Below, piece by piece: positions 5,852-8,286 of a DNA stretch of 8,286 nucleotides (positions are counted from its first letter, which is position 1; each line of letters begins with the position of its first letter). A program made the translations under genes and the position numbers. The notes under the pieces were generated by a model. It did not search any database. It saw only the letters and a program-made list of their open reading frames with translations, and was not told where the DNA came from. The stretch is from an uncultured Traorella sp. (GTDB taxonomy: Bacteria > Bacillota_I > Bacilli_A > Erysipelotrichales > Erysipelotrichaceae). The DNA is taken from contig CAMEIZ010000083.1 in assembly GCA_945919165.1 (NCBI GenBank), forward strand, positions 1-8,286, in the 5' to 3' direction.

Positions 5852-6859
5852 ATGAAACAGTTACTGATACCAAAAAACTATGAAAATCCACTGTCTTATC
5901 TGGATAGTGAAATCGCCATTAAAATCGTGAAAGATCAGTTTGAAAAACGTCTTGCTGACTGTTTAAATCTGGTGCGTGTTTCAGCTCCTTTATATGTAAC
6001 CAAAAAAAGCGGGCTTAATGATGATTTAAATGGAGTTGAACGTCCTGTCAGCTTTGAAATCAAAGATTTGGATGAAGAAGTTGAAATTGTTCATTCATTG
6101 GCAAAATGGAAACGTCAGGCATTAAATCGCTATGATCTTAGAGGCTTTGAAGGTTTATATACAGATATGAATGCAATACGTCGTGATGAAGAGCTGGATA
6201 ATCTTCACTCTGTTTATGTTGATCAATGGGACTGGGAAAAAATTATTCAAAAAGAAGACAGAACGATTGAAACATTAAAAAACACCGTTAATAAAATTGT
6301 AAAGGCAATTGTACAGACCCAGACGATTCTTCGCTATGCATATCCTGACTTAAAACCTATGGTCAGCCAAAATGTATTCTTTATTACCACTCAGCAGTTA
6401 GAGGATCTTTATCCAAATCTGACGCCGAAAGAAAGAGAAGATGAAATCTGCCGAAAACACTCTACTGTTTTTTTGATGCAGATTGGTGATACTCTTAAAA
6501 GCGGTATCCGCCATGATGGCCGTGCTCCTGACTATGATGATTGGCAGCTCAATGGTGATTTACTGGTTTATTATCCGCTTTTGGAAAGAGCTTTTGAAAT
6601 CAGCAGCATGGGTATTCGTGTGGATGAAAAATCTTTAGTTTCACAATGTGAAAAAGCACATGCGACAGATCGTCTTGATTATCCATTTCATCAGAAAATC
6701 TTACATCAAGAACTTCCTTATACGATTGGAGGAGGAATTGGTCAGTCAAGACTTTGTATGCTGTTATTGAATAAGGCACATATCGGTGAGGTTCAGGTTT
6801 CGCAATGGAGTGATCAGATGAAAGAGGAATGTGCCAAACATCACATGTATTTATTATAA
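5852..6859 (+). CDS. asnA: Aspartate-ammonia ligase (ammonia-dependent asparagine synthetase)
   Basis: Makes asparagine from aspartate, ammonia and ATP, releasing AMP and pyrophosphate, in the cytoplasm. The fold is related to class II aminoacyl-tRNA synthetases. The 335 residues compare with 330 in E. coli AsnA. Shared motifs include HSLAKWKR, EGLYTDMNA, SVYVDQWDWE (Q125), APDYDDW, ELSSMGIRVD-like EISSMGIRVD, and TIGGGIGQSRL. D57 in GLNDDLNG aligns with the essential Asp46 of E. coli. The start is ATG 5852: GGGAG (5840-5844) lies 7 bases upstream, inside the end of the aminopeptidase gene. A longer in-frame version from 5807 would overlap that gene without a good ribosome binding site. The gene follows the aminopeptidase after one base and ends in its own terminator. 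No regulatory leader of its own is visible. Confidence 0.97.
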   Translation: MKQLLIPKNYENPLSYLDSEIAIKIVKDQFEKRLADCLNLVRVSAPLYVTKKSGLNDDLNGVERPVSFEIKDLDEEVEIVHSLAKWKRQALNRYDLRGFEGLYTDMNAIRRDEELDNLHSVYVDQWDWEKIIQKEDRTIETLKNTVNKIVKAIVQTQTILRYAYPDLKPMVSQNVFFITTQQLEDLYPNLTPKEREDEICRKHSTVFLMQIGDTLKSGIRHDGRAPDYDDWQLNGDLLVYYPLLERAFEISSMGIRVDEKSLVSQCEKAHATDRLDYPFHQKILHQELPYTIGGGIGQSRLCMLLLNKAHIGEVQVSQWSDQMKEECAKHHMYLL

Positions 6860-6883
6860 AGGGATGAAAACATCCTTTTTTTT
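6858..6883 (+). terminator. Intrinsic terminator after asnA
   Basis: GGATG (6862-6866) and CATCC (6871-6875) pair around an AAAA loop, with a G-T and A-T extension on the outside, followed by eight T (6876-6883). It overlaps the asnA stop codon. Confidence 0.85.
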
Positions 6884-6884
6884 C

Positions 6885-6914
6885 TTGAATAAATCAAAAA
6901 TGTGATATGATAAT
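6885..6914 (+). promoter_or_regulatory. Promoter for the malic enzyme-fumarase unit
   Basis: TTGAAT (6885-6890) is followed after 18 bases by GATAAT (6909-6914). An alternative -10, TATGAT (6906-6911), is preceded by TGA and has a 15-base spacer. It starts directly after the asnA terminator and lies about 25 bases upstream of the malic enzyme start. Confidence 0.55.
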
Positions 6915-6937
6915 AACGTTTAAAGGAGAGGTTATTT

Positions 6938-8095
6938 ATGAGTGATGTCTATGAAGAATCATTAAAATTGCATGAAGAACATAAGGGAAAATTGGAAGTA
7001 GTCAGCAAGGTCAAAATTGATAATAAAAAAGATCTTACGTTGGCTTATACGCCAGGAGTTGCCCAAGCATGCAAAGAAATCCATCGAAATCAAAATAAAG
7101 TTTATACCTATACGACAAAAGGAAATACGGTAGCTGTTGTCAGTGACGGAAGTGCTGTCTTAGGACTTGGAAACATTGGTCCGCATGCAGCTATGCCAGT
7201 CATGGAAGGAAAGGCCATTTTGTTTAAAAAATTTGCTAATATTGATGCTTTTCCAATATGCTTAGATACTCAAAACAGTGAAGAAATCATTCGCATTGTA
7301 AAAGCTTTGTCTCCTTCTTTTGGAGGTATCAATCTGGAAGATATTTCAGCTCCGCGCTGTTTTGAAATTGAACGAAGACTGAAGGAAGAATGTGATATTC
7401 CGGTTTTTCATGATGATCAGCATTGAACGGCGATCGTTGTCTTAGCGGGGATGATCAATGCGTTAAAGCTGGTAAAAAAGGATATTGAAACGGCAAAATT
7501 TGTGATTAATGGAGCAGGAAGTGCCGGAATTTCGATTTGCCGATTGCTGCTTCAGTATGGTATGAAAAACTGTGTCATGGTGGATCGCCAGGGTGCTTTG
7601 TGTGTTGGTGAAGCGTGGATGAATGAAGTACAGAGTGAAATGGCTAAATTAACCAATCAGGAAAGAATCCACGGTGATTTAGAAACCGTGATTCAAGGCA
7701 GAGATGTCTTTATAGGTGTCAGTGCCCCAAATGTCTTAACAAGTGATATGGTTTCTAAAATGAATCGTGATGCCATTGTATTTGCAATGGCCAATCCAAC
7801 TCCGGAAATCATGCCGGATGAAGCTAAAAAAGGCGGTGCAAGAATAGTTGCTACCGGAAGAAGTGATTTTCCAAATCAAATTAATAATGTCTTAGTATTT
7901 CCGGGTATTTTCCGCGGTGCTTTAGATTCCAGAAGCCGTGATATCAGTGAAAATATGAAGCTGGCTGCTGCAGAGGCAATTGCTTCAATTGTCAGTGATG
8001 ATGAACTGTGTGAAGATTACATTATTCCGGATGTGTTTAATCCAAAAGTAAGTAAAGCTGTTGCATTAGCTGTCAGAAAAGAGGCTGAAAAATGA
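6938..8095 (+). pseudogene. Malic enzyme (malate to pyruvate), interrupted by one in-frame TGA
   Basis: Malic enzyme oxidatively decarboxylates malate to pyruvate and CO2 with NAD(P). The reading frame has 385 codons before its TGA stop at 8093-8095, about the usual length of the short bacterial form, but codon 163 (7424-7426) is TGA. Before it lie YTPGVA (Tyr37), MEGKAILFKK with the catalytic Lys92, NLEDISAPRCFE with metal ligands E134/D135, and VFHDDQH with D160. After it the frame continues at once with TAIVVLAGM and then the Rossmann motif GAGSAG (192-197). In the family HDDQH is followed by Gly, so a single GGA to TGA change explains the break. As written the gene gives a 162-residue piece with no NAD domain (6938-7426). 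A second piece could begin only at ATG 7451, where GGGG abuts the ATG with no proper spacing. The frame is otherwise undamaged, so the change is recent, a sequence error, or read through. AGGAG (6924-6928) lies 9 bases before ATG. Confidence 0.9.
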
Positions 8096-8286
8096 GAGAG
8101 GTAGATGTAGCTCTCATTCAGAATAAAATTAAAAAGATGGTGCAGGCCATCAATATTTCTTATCCTGAGGATGTTTTTAGCCTGCTCAAAGAAGCTAAGA
8201 AAAAAGAAACCAGTCGTTTGGGAAAAGAAACCCTGTCTTTGCTTATAGAAAACAGTCGTATTGCTTCACAAAAAAAGATTCCTATT
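8092..8286 (+). CDS. Class I fumarate hydratase (or tartrate dehydratase) alpha subunit, N-terminal part
   Basis: The first 65 codons of a gene cut by the right edge. The start MREVDVALIQ, the YPEDVFSLLKEA stretch, LGKETLSLLIENS and the final KKIPI match the N-terminal domain of the iron-sulfur fumarase/tartrate dehydratase alpha family. In that family a CQDTG motif with a cluster cysteine comes next, just beyond the window. Fumarase interconverts malate and fumarate in the cytoplasm and needs a beta part, encoded separately in two-subunit forms and probably next downstream. The ATG overlaps the malic enzyme stop in ATGA, and AGAGG (8080-8084) lies 7 bases upstream, suggesting translational coupling. 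Sharing malate with the upstream enzyme favours fumarase over tartrate dehydratase, but the two cannot be separated on this fragment. Confidence 0.85.
   Translation, partial: MREVDVALIQNKIKKMVQAINISYPEDVFSLLKEAKKKETSRLGKETLSLLIENSRIASQKKIPI

Noticed and set aside
7424..7426. UGA reassigned to glycine, as in SR1/Gracilibacteria
   Set aside because: No other gene in the window contains an in-frame TGA, and malic enzyme itself ends with TGA at the expected length, overlapping the next start codon. A recoded glycine codon should recur in many genes.
7424..7470. Selenocysteine insertion at the malic enzyme TGA
   Set aside because: The site is an expected glycine, not a redox position, and I see no convincing SECIS-like hairpin just downstream.
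1..8286. CRISPR array, insertion sequence, tRNA or defence gene cluster
   Set aside because: No spaced repeats, transposase motifs, terminal inverted repeats, cloverleaf sequence or defence-type protein motifs were seen on either strand.

Overview
The window looks like a chromosomal stretch from a low-GC, Gram-positive anaerobe (Bacillota). An Erysipelotrichia-type gut bacterium is my best guess. That rests on AT-rich codon use over most of the window, strong AGGAG-type ribosome binding sites, short hairpin-plus-T-run terminators and the mix of gene families. No rRNA, tRNA or other marker gene confirms it.

Layout. Positions 1-2327 (minus strand) hold most of a P-type cation-transporting ATPase whose C-terminus lies beyond the left edge. 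Its upstream region (about 2328-2640) is unusually GC-rich and can fold into several hairpins. It holds a possible minus-strand promoter and a terminator-like hairpin, so it may be a structured leader or a small RNA. From about 2600 rightwards the DNA becomes clearly more AT-rich and everything recognised is on the plus strand: a 23-residue membrane-peptide gene with its own ribosome binding site and terminator (2792-2863), a sugar-phosphate nucleotidyltransferase of unknown substrate (2966-3865), a serine O-acetyltransferase (3928-4494), an M18 aspartyl aminopeptidase (4558-5850) followed after one base by aspartate-ammonia ligase AsnA (5852-6859), a malic enzyme interrupted by one in-frame TGA (6938-8095), and the start of a class I fumarate hydratase alpha subunit (8092 to the right edge).

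How the genes may work together. The aminopeptidase releases N-terminal Asp/Glu from peptides and AsnA makes asparagine from aspartate and ammonia, so this pair is a plausible peptide-to-asparagine unit. Serine acetyltransferase feeds cysteine synthesis. Malic enzyme and fumarase both act on malate (to pyruvate plus CO2, and to or from fumarate), and their four-base overlap suggests one transcript. Hairpin terminators after the acetyltransferase and after AsnA, each followed by a promoter-like sequence, divide the plus strand into short units.

Most worth a second look: the TGA that replaces an expected glycine codon right after the HDDQH motif of malic enzyme; the tiny membrane peptide; the GC-rich structured leader ahead of the ATPase; and the ATPase's PEEFP and IDPTCS membrane motifs, which differ from those of classical calcium pumps. 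I do not see a clear multi-gene novel system here.
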